A DNA stretch of 64,000 bases from Fulvimonas sp. R45 (lineage in GTDB: Bacteria > Pseudomonadota > Gammaproteobacteria > Xanthomonadales > Rhodanobacteraceae), in NCBI RefSeq assembly GCF_030504985.1, contig NZ_JASERU010000004.1:124001-188000 (forward strand), read 5' to 3'. Positions 10,745-19,215 of this stretch are shown here, piece after piece; position 1 is the stretch's first letter, and every line of letters starts with the position of its first letter. The notes below the pieces were generated by a model. That model saw nothing but the letters and a program-made list of their open reading frames with translations. It was not told the DNA's origin and made no database searches. Position numbers and translations under genes: made by a program.

Positions 10745-11605
10745 TCAGTCCAGCCAGGCGGGAAACCGCGGCAGGGCGGCGATGTCGCGTGGATCGTGCG
10801 GTATCACGACCCGCGCGTGTTCGCGTGCGGCGATCGCCTCGAAGCGCCGCATCGACGCCAGCGTCTGGGCGCGGTCGGTGTTGACGCGCGGCACGCGCCG
10901 GAACTCGCGGTTCCCGCGGCTGTGGTACAGGTCGCCGGCCAGCAGCACCGTGCCGGCGTGCGGCAGGCGCAGTTCCAGCACCTGGTGGCCGGGCGTGTGG
11001 CCGGGCATGAGGAGGATGCGCACGCTGCCGTCGCCGAACACGTCCGCGTCGCCGTCGATGATGCGCTTGCGCGCGGTGCGCCAGGCGGCGACCGGCGCCA
11101 GCGATTCGAACGGCGGGGGCGCGTGGCCGGTCGCGGCATCCAGCTCCTTGCGCTGCAGGATCCAGGTGGCCTTGCCGAACAGCCTGGCGTTGCCGGTGTG
11201 GTCCTCGTGCCAGTGCGAGAACGCCAGGTAGTCGATGTCCGCGGGCTTGAGGCCCAGGGCCTTCAACTGGTCGACCAGCTTCACCCGCACCGTGCCGCGG
11301 ATGCCGGGCGCCAGCTCGATGCCGCCGGGGTGGTCGGCGACGGCGTCGCCGAGCCCGGTGTCCCACAGCAGCGTGCCTTTCGGATGGCGGATCAGGAAGC
11401 ACGGCACCGACATCGTGCCGGGCTTGCCGTCCAGCGCGCCGCTGTCGTCGAACATGCGCATGTCGCGGAGGTCCAGGCGGCCGCAGTCGAGCACGTAGAG
11501 GCGGATGGCGGGCGGCGCCACGGCACCGTGGGCGAAGGCGGCGAAGGCAAGCAACAGCAGCGGCAGGATGGTGCGCGCGGTGCGGCGCGGTGCGGGGAAC
11601 TTCAT
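10745..11605 (-). CDS. Secreted metallo-beta-lactamase-fold hydrolase (N-acyl homoserine lactonase-like)
   Basis: A 286-residue protein with a signal peptide (about residues 1-28, ending in AHG) and one MBL domain. The metal ligands are complete: HWHEDH (HxHxDH, near residues 131-136), the His of MPGHTPGHQ, the Asp of LLAGDLYHS and the late His of VVIPHDP. The layout and the DTGLGD block resemble the AHL-lactonase branch (AiiA/AttM-like), which opens homoserine lactone rings. A periplasmic quorum-quenching or other lactone-hydrolysing role is inferred; other MBL esters cannot be excluded. It follows the MDR dehydrogenase gene on the same strand with a 31-base gap. Confidence 0.85.
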   Translation of the reverse strand: MKFPAPRRTARTILPLLLLAFAAFAHGAVAPPAIRLYVLDCGRLDLRDMRMFDDSGALDGKPGTMSVPCFLIRHPKGTLLWDTGLGDAVADHPGGIELAPGIRGTVRVKLVDQLKALGLKPADIDYLAFSHWHEDHTGNARLFGKATWILQRKELDAATGHAPPPFESLAPVAAWRTARKRIIDGDADVFGDGSVRILLMPGHTPGHQVLELRLPHAGTVLLAGDLYHSRGNREFRRVPRVNTDRAQTLASMRRFEAIAAREHARVVIPHDPRDIAALPRFPAWLD

Positions 11606-11636
11606 GGCGACGTCCTCGGGGCCCTGGAATGACCTC

Positions 11637-12647
11637 TCAGCGGTTGAAGTCGATGGCGAGCTTGCCGAAGTGGCGGCCGGCGACGAGGTGCTCGAAGGCT
11701 TCGCGCAACTGGCCGAAGCCGTAGACGTGGTCGATCACCGGCTCCAGGCGCGTGGCCTCGATGGCCGCCACCATCCGCTCGTGCTCCTCCAGCGGCGCGA
11801 CCGAGATGCCCTGGATGCGAACGCGCTTCAGCACCACCTTGGACAGCGGCAGGGTCGCCTCCATCCCGCCGAGCCAGCCGAGCACGCCGATGAAGCCGTG
11901 CATGCGCACCGCCTCCAGCGACTGCGGCAGGGTGGCCGCGCCGACGGTCTCGATCACCGCATCCACGCCGGTGTCGCCGGTGGCTTCGCGCACCAGCGCG
12001 CCCCACTGCGGGTGCTTCGCGTAGTTGATGCCGACGTCGGCGCCCAGCGCCTTCGCGCGCTCCAGCTTGTCGTCGCCGGACGAGAGCACGATCGCGCGGG
12101 CGCCGCGCAGCCTGGCGAACTGCAGCGCGAACAGGGACACGCCGCCGGTGCCGAGCAGCAGCACGGTCTGGCCGGTGGTGATGCCGGCCAGCTCCAGCGC
12201 CTGCCAGGCGGTGAGCGCGGCGATCGGCAGCGTGGCGGCCTGCAGGCTGGTCAAATGGGCTGGCGCGCGCGCCAGCGAGTACTGGTCGAAGCAGGCCAGC
12301 TCGCGCATCACGCCGGGCCCGGGGCCGCCGATCTCGGCGCCTTCCCATTCCGGTCGCATCGCGCCGGCGATCCAGCGCGACTTGTAGAACGTGGTGACGC
12401 GGTCGCCGGGCTTGAAGCGGGTCACCGCCGCGCCGACCTCCACCACCGTGCCGGCGCCGTCGGACACCGGCACGATGGGCAGCGCCACGCCGCGGTACAA
12501 CTGGCCGTCCACCAGCATCCAGTCGCGGAAGTTGAGCGAGGCGGCCTCCATGCGCACCAGTACCTCGTCCGGGCCGGGGTGCGGGGCGGGCAGGTCGACC
12601 TGTTGCAGGTGGTCGAGGCCGAAGGCGGAAAGCTGGATGGCACGCAT
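11637..12647 (-). CDS. Medium-chain NAD(P)-dependent alcohol dehydrogenase family protein
   Basis: A 336-residue MDR protein. The GroES-like N-terminal domain (MRAIQL...EVLVRMEAASLNFRDWMLVDG) is followed by a Rossmann domain with LLLGTGGVSLFALQFARLRGA (near residues 167-187). The Asn in SLNFRD sits where zinc-dependent ADHs carry a Cys, and no four-Cys structural zinc loop is present, so this is the zinc-independent quinone reductase-like type. The ATG at 12645-12647 (reverse) fits the family start; the frame extending further upstream is unconserved. It is divergent from a LysR gene 89 bases away, the usual arrangement for a regulator and its target. Confidence 0.9.
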   Translation of the reverse strand: MRAIQLSAFGLDHLQQVDLPAPHPGPDEVLVRMEAASLNFRDWMLVDGQLYRGVALPIVPVSDGAGTVVEVGAAVTRFKPGDRVTTFYKSRWIAGAMRPEWEGAEIGGPGPGVMRELACFDQYSLARAPAHLTSLQAATLPIAALTAWQALELAGITTGQTVLLLGTGGVSLFALQFARLRGARAIVLSSGDDKLERAKALGADVGINYAKHPQWGALVREATGDTGVDAVIETVGAATLPQSLEAVRMHGFIGVLGWLGGMEATLPLSKVVLKRVRIQGISVAPLEEHERMVAAIEATRLEPVIDHVYGFGQLREAFEHLVAGRHFGKLAIDFNR

Positions 12648-12736
12648 GGTGCGACTCCGTGGTGGGGATGCGGGTATGGTCCCGCCGTCGGCGGCCTGTG
12701 ATAATCCGCACGAATGGATGATCTTTTGTTCACACA

Positions 12737-13648
12737 ATGAATCAATCCTTCGAACTCACGCCTGCCCGCCTGCGCGAACTGCGCGCGTTCGCCGCCGCCG
12801 CGCGGCGGCTCAACTTCTCGCGCGCGGCGCTGGAGGTCGGTTGCACCGCGTCGGTGCTGAGCCGGCGCGTCGCGGCCCTGGAGGAAGCGGTCGGCGCGCG
12901 GCTGTTCCTGCGCACCACCCGGCGCATGGCGCTGAGCGCGCGCGGCGAGCAGTTGCTGGCGCAGTGGCAGCGCATGGAGTCGGTGATGACGGAGCTGGCC
13001 GCCGGCCTGCGCCCGCCGGACGGCGAACTGGCGGGCCGGTTGTGCGTGCACCTGCCGGCCAGCTTCGGCCGCCACCGCATCGCGACGCTGCTGGCCGGGT
13101 TCATGCGCGAGCATCCCGGGGTACGCATCGAGGCGGTGTACGACGACGCCTACGTCGACATGGTGGCCGGCAAGGTCGACCTGGCCGTGCGCCTGGGGCG
13201 GCTGGCCGACGTGCGGCTGGTGGCGCGCCGGGTGGGCACGATGCGCGTGTTCCCCTGCGCCTCGCCCGACTACCTGGCCTCGGCGCCGCCGCTGCACGAC
13301 CCGGTCGACCTCAAGGCGCACCGCTGCATCACCTTCGACGGCTACCGCCGCGGCACGCTGTGGTCGTTCAGCCGGCAGCGCCAGCGCCGGGCGGTGCGCA
13401 TCGACCCGGTGCTGGTATGCAACGATGCGCAGGCCATCCGCGACGCGGTGCTGGCGGGCGTGGGCATCGGCCTGCAGGGCGACTACATGGCCGATGGCCT
13501 GGTCGCCGAGGGACGGCTGGTCGAGTTGTTCCCGGACTGGCAACTGCCATCCTTCCCGATCCACCTGCTGTGGCTGCCGGGGGCGGACCGCACGCCGGCG
13601 CTGCGACGTCTGATCGATGACCTGGCCGAAGCGCTGGCGCCGGCCTGA
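12737..13648 (+). CDS. LysR family transcriptional regulator
   Basis: A 303-residue LTTR. It has an N-terminal winged HTH (about residues 8-67: LRAFAAAARRLNFSRAALEVGCTASVLSRRVAALEEAVGARLFLRTTRR) and a periplasmic-binding-like effector domain (about 95-300) with the VDLAVRLGRLAD block of the DsdC/CrgA-like subgroup. It is divergently transcribed from the MDR dehydrogenase and probably controls both it and itself from the shared 89-base spacer, which includes a GATAAT-like -10 at 12700. Confidence 0.93.
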   Translation: MNQSFELTPARLRELRAFAAAARRLNFSRAALEVGCTASVLSRRVAALEEAVGARLFLRTTRRMALSARGEQLLAQWQRMESVMTELAAGLRPPDGELAGRLCVHLPASFGRHRIATLLAGFMREHPGVRIEAVYDDAYVDMVAGKVDLAVRLGRLADVRLVARRVGTMRVFPCASPDYLASAPPLHDPVDLKAHRCITFDGYRRGTLWSFSRQRQRRAVRIDPVLVCNDAQAIRDAVLAGVGIGLQGDYMADGLVAEGRLVELFPDWQLPSFPIHLLWLPGADRTPALRRLIDDLAEALAPA

Positions 13649-13699
13649 AGGGCGTGGTGGTAGACTCCCGTCGCCGGTTTTCCGGCAGACAACCAACGA

Positions 13700-13868
13700 C
13701 GTCTTCAGGGCGGGGCGGAATTCCCCACCGGCGGTAGGTCCTTCGGGACGAGCCCGCGAGCGCCTTCGCCGCACGGCGGAGGGTCAGCAGATCCGGTCGA
13801 ACGCCGGAGCCGACGGTCAGGCCATCCCGGTTCGCCGGGGCGGTCCACAGTCCGGATGAAAGAAGACG
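13700..13868 (+). promoter_or_regulatory. FMN riboswitch (RFN element)
   Basis: The conserved RFN backbone is complete: GTCTTCAGGGCGGGG at the 5' side of P1, GGAATTCCCCACCGGCGGTA, the AGCCCGCGAGCG segment, GGTCAGCAGATCCGGT, the GCCGACGGT block, and the closing AGTCCGGATGAAAGAAGAC. It binds FMN and represses the downstream riboflavin genes when flavin is plentiful. It lies between the LysR gene and ribE, 135 bases before the ribE start. Confidence 0.97.
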
Positions 13869-13916
13869 GTTCGGCGCATGGCGCGCATCGCCGTGCGTCG
13901 GCCTCATGCCTTGGGG

Positions 13917-13945
13917 CGTTCTCGCATGCCACTACGCGGAGAACG
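13917..13945 (+). terminator. Candidate hairpin of the riboswitch expression platform
   Basis: CGTTCTC (13917-13923) pairs with GAGAACG (13939-13945), followed by TTTCATG. The stem lies between the RFN element and ribE and could be the FMN-dependent terminator, or a structure near the ribE start region. The U-tract is weak, so a translational mechanism is equally possible. Confidence 0.4.
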
Positions 13946-14002
13946 TTTCATGATCCCATCCATCGCACGCCATGCGGCCACCTCCACCGGGGGGGCGCGC
14001 TG

Positions 14003-14644
14003 ATGTTCACCGGCATCATCCAGTCCGTGGGCCGCATCGCGCGGCTCGAACCCCGCGGCGGCGACCTGCGCCTGCACGTCGATACTGCCGACCTCGACCT
14101 GGCCGATGTGCAGCTGGGCGACTCGATCGCCGTGTCCGGCGTGTGCCTCACGGCGGTAGCGTTGGAGGCGCGCGGCTTCGCCGCCGACGTCTCCAACGAG
14201 ACGCTGTCGCTCACCACGCTGGGCCAGCTCAAGGCCGGCGACCCGGTGAACCTGGAGAAGGCGCTGCGCCTGGCCGACCGGCTGGGCGGGCACCTGGTGT
14301 CCGGCCACGTCGACGGCCTCGGCAAGGTGGTCTCGGTGGCGCCCGACGCGCGCTCGCAACGCTGGACCTTCGAGGTGCCGGCGAACCTGGCGCGCTACAT
14401 CGCCGCCAAGGGCTCGGTGTGCATCGACGGCACCAGCCTCACCGTCAACGAGGTGGCCGGCCACCGCTTCGGCGTCAACCTGATCCCCCACACGGTGGAA
14501 CACACGGCGTTCCATGCGAAGCGTGCGGGTGACGCGGTGAACATCGAGGTGGACGTCATCGCGCGCTACGTGGAGCGGCTGGTCGGCGGCGGCGAGGTGC
14601 CGAAGCTGGACGAGGCGTTCCTCAAGCAGCACGGCTTCGCCTGA
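14003..14644 (+). CDS. ribE: Riboflavin synthase, alpha subunit
   Basis: A 213-residue riboflavin synthase that dismutates two 6,7-dimethyl-8-ribityllumazine molecules into riboflavin. The two lumazine-binding barrels are evident: MFTGIIQSVGRI start, SVCLT-type block at 45-52 (SGVCLTAV), GHLVSGHVDG in the first barrel, and the second repeat with GTSLTVNEVAGHRFGVNLIPHTVEHT. The family start MFTGII fixes the ATG at 14003, although the frame is open from 13856. Translation is presumably controlled by the riboswitch upstream. It heads the ribE-ribBA-ldcA-ribH-nusB cluster. Confidence 0.97.
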   Translation: MFTGIIQSVGRIARLEPRGGDLRLHVDTADLDLADVQLGDSIAVSGVCLTAVALEARGFAADVSNETLSLTTLGQLKAGDPVNLEKALRLADRLGGHLVSGHVDGLGKVVSVAPDARSQRWTFEVPANLARYIAAKGSVCIDGTSLTVNEVAGHRFGVNLIPHTVEHTAFHAKRAGDAVNIEVDVIARYVERLVGGGEVPKLDEAFLKQHGFA

Positions 14645-14648
14645 TTTT

Positions 14649-14757
14649 TGCCCCTCCCCCTGCAAGGCAGGGGAAGGCTGGGAGGAGGTGAGGCTTTTGA
14701 CGTCGAGATCAGGAGCGAACCCCGCCCCGGCCCTCCCCTGCAAGCAGGGGGGGAGAA
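14649..14757. repeat. Paired GC-rich palindromes (CCTCCCCTGCAAGCAGGGGAGG type)
   Basis: Two hairpin-forming copies (CCCCTCCCCCTGCAAGGCAGGGG near 14649 and CCCTCCCCTGCAAGCAGGGG near 14734) face each other across GGGAGGAGGTGAGGCTTTTGACG. They occupy the ribE-ribBA spacer. Confidence 0.7.
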
Positions 14758-14776
14758 CAGCCTCCAAGGAATCCCC

Positions 14777-15868
14777 ATGGCATTCAACACCATCCCCGAC
14801 ATCCTCGACGACATCCGCGCCGGCCGCATGGTCGTGATCCTCGACGACGAGGACCGCGAGAACGAGGGCGACATCGTGATGGCCGCGCAGATGGTGCGGC
14901 CGGAGGACGTCAACTTCATGGTGCGCGAGGCGCGTGGCCTGCTGTGCCTCACGCTCACCGAGCAGCGCACGCGCCAGCTCGGCCTGCGTCCCATGGTCAG
15001 CGACAACACCTCGCCGTACCACACCAACTTCACCGTCTCGATCGAGGCGGCCGAGGGCGTCACCACCGGCATCTCGGCACACGACCGCGCGCGCACCATC
15101 CAGGTGGCGGTCAAGAGCGACGCGAAGCCGCAGGACCTGTCCCAGCCCGGCCATGTGTTCCCGCTCACCGCGCAGCCGGGCGGCGTGCTCACCCGCGCCG
15201 GCCACACCGAAGCGGGCTGCGACCTGGCTGCACTGGCCGGGCTGGAACCGGCCGCGGTGCTGATCGAGATCCTGCACGAGGACGGCTCGATGGCGCGCCG
15301 CCCCGAGCTGGAGGCGTTCGCACGCAGGCATGGCCTCAAGATCGGCACCATCGCCGACCTGATCCGCTACCGGCTGGAAACCGAGAAGACCATCCAGCGC
15401 GTGCACGAGGAAGACGTCGAGACCGAGTTCGGCCCGTTCCGGCTGGTGGCGTACCGCGACGCGATCCGCCGCGGGCTGCACTACGCGCTGGTGCGCGGCA
15501 CGGTGGACGACGGCGCGCCGGTGCTCAGCCGCGTGCACGTGCGCAACACCCTGTCCGACGTGCTGCACCTCAGGCGCGACGACCTCGGCCTTACCGTCAC
15601 CGGCGCGCTGCGCCGCATCGCCGACGAGGGGCGCGGCGTGTTGCTGGTGCTGTCCGGCGAGGACACGCCCGAGGCCTTGCTCGCCCGGCTCAAGGGCCAG
15701 CCGGCGACGCTGGCGCCGGAGGACGCGCAGCAGCAGGAATGGCGCCAGCTCGGCCTGGGTGCCCAGATGCTGGCCGATCTCGGCGTGCACAAGCTGCGCG
15801 TGCTGGGCACGCCGCGCAAGCTGGTGGGCCTGGGCGGCTTCGGGCTGGAGGTGGTCGAGCACGTGTAG
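14777..15868 (+). CDS. ribBA: 3,4-dihydroxy-2-butanone-4-phosphate synthase with degenerate GTP cyclohydrolase II-like domain
   Basis: A 363-residue RibBA-type protein. The N-terminal DHBP synthase domain (1-205) keeps its active-site blocks: DDEDRENEGD, the TSPYHTNFTVSIEA and GVTTGISAHDRA segments, and RAGHTEAGCDLA. It makes the four-carbon precursor of riboflavin from ribulose 5-phosphate. The C-terminal RibA-like domain (about 210-363) has lost the zinc-binding cysteines: where RibA reads C-x10-C-x-C, this protein reads RVHVRNTLSDVLHLRRDD. GTP cyclohydrolase activity is therefore unlikely, and a separate ribA is expected elsewhere. The start at 14777 follows AAGGA. Confidence 0.95.
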   Translation: MAFNTIPDILDDIRAGRMVVILDDEDRENEGDIVMAAQMVRPEDVNFMVREARGLLCLTLTEQRTRQLGLRPMVSDNTSPYHTNFTVSIEAAEGVTTGISAHDRARTIQVAVKSDAKPQDLSQPGHVFPLTAQPGGVLTRAGHTEAGCDLAALAGLEPAAVLIEILHEDGSMARRPELEAFARRHGLKIGTIADLIRYRLETEKTIQRVHEEDVETEFGPFRLVAYRDAIRRGLHYALVRGTVDDGAPVLSRVHVRNTLSDVLHLRRDDLGLTVTGALRRIADEGRGVLLVLSGEDTPEALLARLKGQPATLAPEDAQQQEWRQLGLGAQMLADLGVHKLRVLGTPRKLVGLGGFGLEVVEHV

Positions 15869-15877
15869 GGGCCGGAC

Positions 15878-15972
15878 AGCCCTTCGACTCCGGCCCTTCG
15901 GGCCTATGCTCAGGACGAACGGTGGAAGAGGTTGTTCACCCTGAGCGTAGCCGCAGCGGCGAAGTCGAAGGG
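15878..15972. repeat. Inverted-repeat element (CCCTTCGACT...AGTCGAAGGG)
   Basis: A dyad of about 95 bases: CCCTTCGACT at the left pairs with AGTCGAAGGG at the right, and internal CTCAGGACGAAC pairs with GTTCACCCTGAG. Elements of this consensus are dispersed in xanthomonad-type genomes. Another copy of its left half lies inside ribD. Confidence 0.8.
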
Positions 15973-16007
15973 CACCCGCCTCCCGGCTGTTCTACGATGC
16001 CCACACG

Positions 16008-16997
16008 ATGCCCACCACCGCCGCCACCCCCATGCCGCCCATCCGCCTCCGCCTGATCGCCCCGTCCGGCTACACCCCCGATCCCGCCGCGATGGCGCGC
16101 GGCGTGGCCCGCCTGCGCGCGGCGGGCTTCGCGGTGGAAGGCGAGGAGGTGCTGCAGCGCGCGGAGCTGCGCTTCGCCGGCAGCGACGCCGAGCGCGCGG
16201 GCGACATCAACGCGCTGGCGACGGCGGCCGACTTGCCCGGCGTCGCCCTGGTCACCCGCGGCGGCTACGGCGTGTCGCGCCTGCTCGGGCACCTGCATTA
16301 CGACGCGCTGCATGAACGCCTCGCCGGCTCGGACCTCGCGCTGGTCGGCCACAGCGACTTCACCGCGCTGCAACTGGCGCTGTACGCGAAAAGCGGCGTG
16401 CGCAGCTTCGCCGGACCGCTGCTGGCGGACCTCGGCGCCGAGCCGGCGGACGAGGCCACCTGGACGGAATTCCTCGGCACGCTGGGCGCCGCCTCCCGCC
16501 GCGTGGCGTGGCCGGCCGGGGACGCGGCAGACGCGGACGTGCACGGGCCGCTGTGGGGCGGCAACCTGGCGGTGCTGTGCAGCCTGCTGGGCACGCCGTA
16601 CTTCCCGCGCATCGACGACGGCATCCTGTTCGTGGAGGACATCGCCGAGCCGCCGTACCGCATCGAGCGGCTGCTGTACCAGCTGCACCTGTCCGGCGTG
16701 CTGGGCCGCCAGCGCGCGCTGGTGCTGGGCGATTTCATCGACTGCCGCCCCGGTCCGCGCGACAACGGCTACGACCTGGATGCCGCGTTCGCGCAGCTCG
16801 GGCGCATGGCCGGCGTGCCGGTGGTGCGCGGCCTGCCGCACGGCCACGCGGGTCGCCAGCTCACCCTGCCGTTCGGCGCGCCGGCGCGGCTGCGCGTGGC
16901 GGGCGGGCAGGCCACGCTGGCGTTCTCTGGCTATCCGCATTTCGCCGCGCTCCACGCTCCTCCCGCCGCCTTGCAGGGAGAGGCTGGGAGGGGGTAG
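16008..16997 (+). CDS. ldcA: Muramoyltetrapeptide (LD-) carboxypeptidase, S66 family
   Basis: A 329-residue cytoplasmic serine peptidase that trims the terminal D-Ala from muropeptide tetrapeptides in peptidoglycan recycling. The S66 signature is present: TRGGYGVSRLLGHL, the nucleophile Ser of VGHSDFTAL (near residue 108), Glu of FVEDIAEPPYRIERL and His of GLPHGHAGRQLTLPFG. No signal peptide is visible. The last dozen residues and the stop codon come from a palindromic repeat (LQGEAGRG tail), which apparently replaced the native 3' end. Its position between ribBA and ribH suggests co-transcription with riboflavin genes without a pathway link. Confidence 0.92.
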   Translation: MPTTAATPMPPIRLRLIAPSGYTPDPAAMARGVARLRAAGFAVEGEEVLQRAELRFAGSDAERAGDINALATAADLPGVALVTRGGYGVSRLLGHLHYDALHERLAGSDLALVGHSDFTALQLALYAKSGVRSFAGPLLADLGAEPADEATWTEFLGTLGAASRRVAWPAGDAADADVHGPLWGGNLAVLCSLLGTPYFPRIDDGILFVEDIAEPPYRIERLLYQLHLSGVLGRQRALVLGDFIDCRPGPRDNGYDLDAAFAQLGRMAGVPVVRGLPHGHAGRQLTLPFGAPARLRVAGGQATLAFSGYPHFAALHAPPAALQGEAGRG

Positions 16998-17064
16998 GCA
17001 GGCTTGCCGCGAGGTTGGGCAACCCCTCCCCCAACCCTCCCCTGCAAGCAGGGGAGGGAGCCAT
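16966..17064. repeat. Paired GC-rich palindromes overlapping the end of ldcA
   Basis: One arm (CTCCCGCCGCCTTGCAGGGAG...GGGAGGGGGT, 16966-16995) lies in the ldcA coding end. The other (CCCCTCCCCCAACCCTCCCCTGCAAGCAGGGGAGGG, 17025-17062) is in the spacer. They are the same family as at 14649 and 27801. Confidence 0.7.
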
Positions 17065-17174
17065 GGCTCCTCCGCAAAGCCCATGGAAGAGGCCGCGGCA
17101 AGCAGGCTTCCGTGCAAACCCGTAAAATGGCCGGTCCGCATGGGTTTCCGGCCCATCCAAGGAAACATCGAGAC

Positions 17175-17636
17175 ATGAACATCATCGAAGGCGATTTCGC
17201 CAAGCCCCAGGGTCGCTTCGCCATCGTCGCGGGCCGCTTCAACGGTTTCGTGGTCGAGCCGCTGGTGGCCGGTGCGCGCGACGCGCTGGTGCGCCACGGC
17301 GTGCAGGACGACGACATCGACCTGGTGCGCGTGCCGGGCGCATGGGAGATCTCCCTCGCGGCGCACAAGCTGGCGACGTCCGGCAAGTACGCGGCAGTGA
17401 TCGCGCTGGGCGCGGTGATCCGCGGCAGCACGCCGCATTTCGACTACGTCGCCGGCGAATGCGCCAAGGGCCTGGCCAAGGCCGCGCTGGACGGCGGCGT
17501 GCCGGTGGCCTTCGGCGTGCTCACCACCGACAGCATCGAGCAGGCCATCGAGCGTGCCGGCACCAAGGCCGGCAACAAGGGCGCCGACGCCGCCGTCGCC
17601 GCGCTGGAGATGGTCAACCTGTACGGGAAGCTGTGA
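17175..17636 (+). CDS. ribH: 6,7-dimethyl-8-ribityllumazine synthase
   Basis: A 153-residue lumazine synthase condensing the RibD product with dihydroxybutanone phosphate. Features are the [11 protein letters not shown] phosphate/aromatic site, [34 protein letters not shown] with its catalytic His, and the [26 protein letters not shown] block. Length is normal. The last base of its stop is shared with the nusB start (TGATG), so the two are translationally coupled. Confidence 0.97.
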   Translation: MNIIEGDFAKPQGRFAIVAGRFNGFVVEPLVAGARDALVRHGVQDDDIDLVRVPGAWEISLAAHKLATSGKYAAVIALGAVIRGSTPHFDYVAGECAKGLAKAALDGGVPVAFGVLTTDSIEQAIERAGTKAGNKGADAAVAALEMVNLYGKL

Positions 17637-18079
17637 TGGGCGCCCCGCAGGGCATCGACCTGGCCGCGCGCTCGCGCGCCCGCCGCCGCGCGCTGCAGGC
17701 GCTGTACGCGTGGCAGATGAGCGGCAGCCACATGAACGCGGTGATCGAGCAGTTCCGCCACGAGCAGGACATGGAAGTGGCCGACCTGGAGTATTTCCAG
17801 GACCTGCTGCGCGGCGTGGAGAAGCACGTCGACGCGCTGGACGCGAAGCTGCGCCCGCACCTGGACCGCGAGGTGGCCCAGGTCGACCCGATCGAGCGCG
17901 CCGCGCTGCGGCTGGGCGCCTACGAGCTGGCGTACCGCCCCGACGTGCCGTACCGGGTGATCCTCAACGAGGCCATCGAGGTCACCAAGCGCTTTGGCGC
18001 CGACCATGGCCACAGCTACGTCAACGGCGTGCTGGACAAGCTGGCCGCCGAGCTGCGCGCGCCCGAGAAGCGCGGCTGA
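17636..18079 (+). CDS. nusB: Transcription antitermination factor NusB
   Basis: A 147-residue all-helical NusB that binds boxA RNA with S10 during rRNA antitermination. The RSRARRRALQALYAWQMSG N-terminus and the VPYRVILNEAIEVTKRFGADHGHSYVNGVLDKLA C-terminal block are diagnostic. It overlaps ribH by one base upstream and the GNAT gene by one base downstream. The ribH-nusB-thiL-pgpA order is common in proteobacteria. Confidence 0.97.
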   Translation: MGAPQGIDLAARSRARRRALQALYAWQMSGSHMNAVIEQFRHEQDMEVADLEYFQDLLRGVEKHVDALDAKLRPHLDREVAQVDPIERAALRLGAYELAYRPDVPYRVILNEAIEVTKRFGADHGHSYVNGVLDKLAAELRAPEKRG

Positions 18080-18606
18080 TGGACGCCGGCACCCAGGTGC
18101 CGGTGCTGGAAACCGCACGGCTGCGCCTGCGCGCCCATCGCCCCGACGACCATGCCGCCTGCACCGCGCTGTGGGCCGACCCGGAGGTGGTGCGCCACAT
18201 CGGCGGCCGCCCGTTCACCGCCGAGGAGACCTGGCGCCGCATGCTGGCCTCGCGCGGATTGTGGAGCATGCTCGGCTTCGGCTACTGGGCGGTCGAGGAG
18301 AAGGCTGGCGGGCGCTACGTGGGCGACGTCGGCTTCGGCGACTTCCGCCGCGAGATCGAACCCTCGCTCGCGGGCATGCTGGAATGCGGCTGGGTGCTGT
18401 CGCCGCAGGTGCACGGCCGCGGCTACGCCAGCGAGGCGGTCGCCGCGGCCACCGCCTGGGCCGACGCGCATCTGCCGGGCATGCGCGCCGTGTGCCTCAT
18501 CGAGGAAGGCAATGCCGCCTCCATCCGCGTGGCCGGGAAGGCCGGCTTCCGCGAATGGCGGCGCACCACCTACCACGGCGGCGCCGCGCTGATATTCGCC
18601 CATTGA
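18079..18606 (+). CDS. GNAT family N-acetyltransferase
   Basis: A 175-residue acetyltransferase of the RimJ/RimL type. It begins LETARLRLRAHRPDD, has the acetyl-CoA loop VHGRGYASEAVAAATAWA (near residues 113-130) and ends with the NAASIRVAGKAGF block. Its ATG overlaps the nusB stop (TGATG), so it belongs to the rib-nusB transcript. The substrate (protein N-terminus or small molecule) cannot be told from sequence. It converges with the small secreted protein gene. Confidence 0.88.
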   Translation: MDAGTQVPVLETARLRLRAHRPDDHAACTALWADPEVVRHIGGRPFTAEETWRRMLASRGLWSMLGFGYWAVEEKAGGRYVGDVGFGDFRREIEPSLAGMLECGWVLSPQVHGRGYASEAVAAATAWADAHLPGMRAVCLIEEGNAASIRVAGKAGFREWRRTTYHGGAALIFAH

Positions 18607-18615
18607 GCCCCAGGC

Positions 18616-19080
18616 TCACCGGGCCGGGCAATCGCGGCTGTTGTCGGCGATGCCGGCGATCAGCCAGCGGCCGTCCACCCGCGCCAGGTTGAACACGTCG
18701 GTGCCGCAATGGTGCGGCTTGCCGTCGAGCAGGAAGACGTAGGGCGCCCACACCACCGCGATGTCGTCGTCGACGCTCACCCGCGGGTCGCGGATGCGTT
18801 CCTCGATGCGCGCCTTGCCCGGCTTCACGTGGTCGACGAACTCGCCCAGCGCGAGCTGCACCGGCTTGCCGTGGCGCATCAGCGTGGCCATGCCCGCAGG
18901 CAGCACCTGCGCGCGCATGCCGGCCTGGTCGTAGCGCGACATCGCGGCGAAGAAGGCGTGGACCGGCGCCAGCACGGCCGCGTCGCCGCTCGTGCTCGTG
19001 GATGACGTCGCCGCCGCCAGCACCGGGGCGGCGAGGAGGGTGAGCGACAGGACGGCGGGATGCAGACGGATGCGACGCAT
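18616..19080 (-). CDS. Secreted NTF2/SnoaL-like domain protein
   Basis: A 154-residue protein with a signal peptide (MRRIRLHPAVLSLTLLAAPVLA) and a single NTF2-like (DUF4440/lumazine-binding-like) fold: VHAFFAAMSRYDQAGMRAQVLP, a central strand set and VFNLARVDGRWLIAGIADNSR. The frame is open for 17 further codons upstream, but only the ATG at 19080 gives a signal peptide start. Such proteins are small periplasmic binding or enzyme scaffolds; no active-site residues can be assigned. A Cys pair (HHCGTD and the C-terminal DCPAR) might form a disulfide. Confidence 0.75.
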   Translation of the reverse strand: MRRIRLHPAVLSLTLLAAPVLAAATSSTSTSGDAAVLAPVHAFFAAMSRYDQAGMRAQVLPAGMATLMRHGKPVQLALGEFVDHVKPGKARIEERIRDPRVSVDDDIAVVWAPYVFLLDGKPHHCGTDVFNLARVDGRWLIAGIADNSRDCPAR

Positions 19081-19215
19081 GGCGGCAGGCTCCGGCGGGA
19101 AAGTGGCGCCAGCCTCGCATGCGCAGGGCACCGGCGCATGCGCCGCAGGTCACGGGCTTGCGCCGCGCGCCCGCGGATGCTCTGCTCTGGAGCCGCCTCG
19201 CCGCCCAGGACCGCC

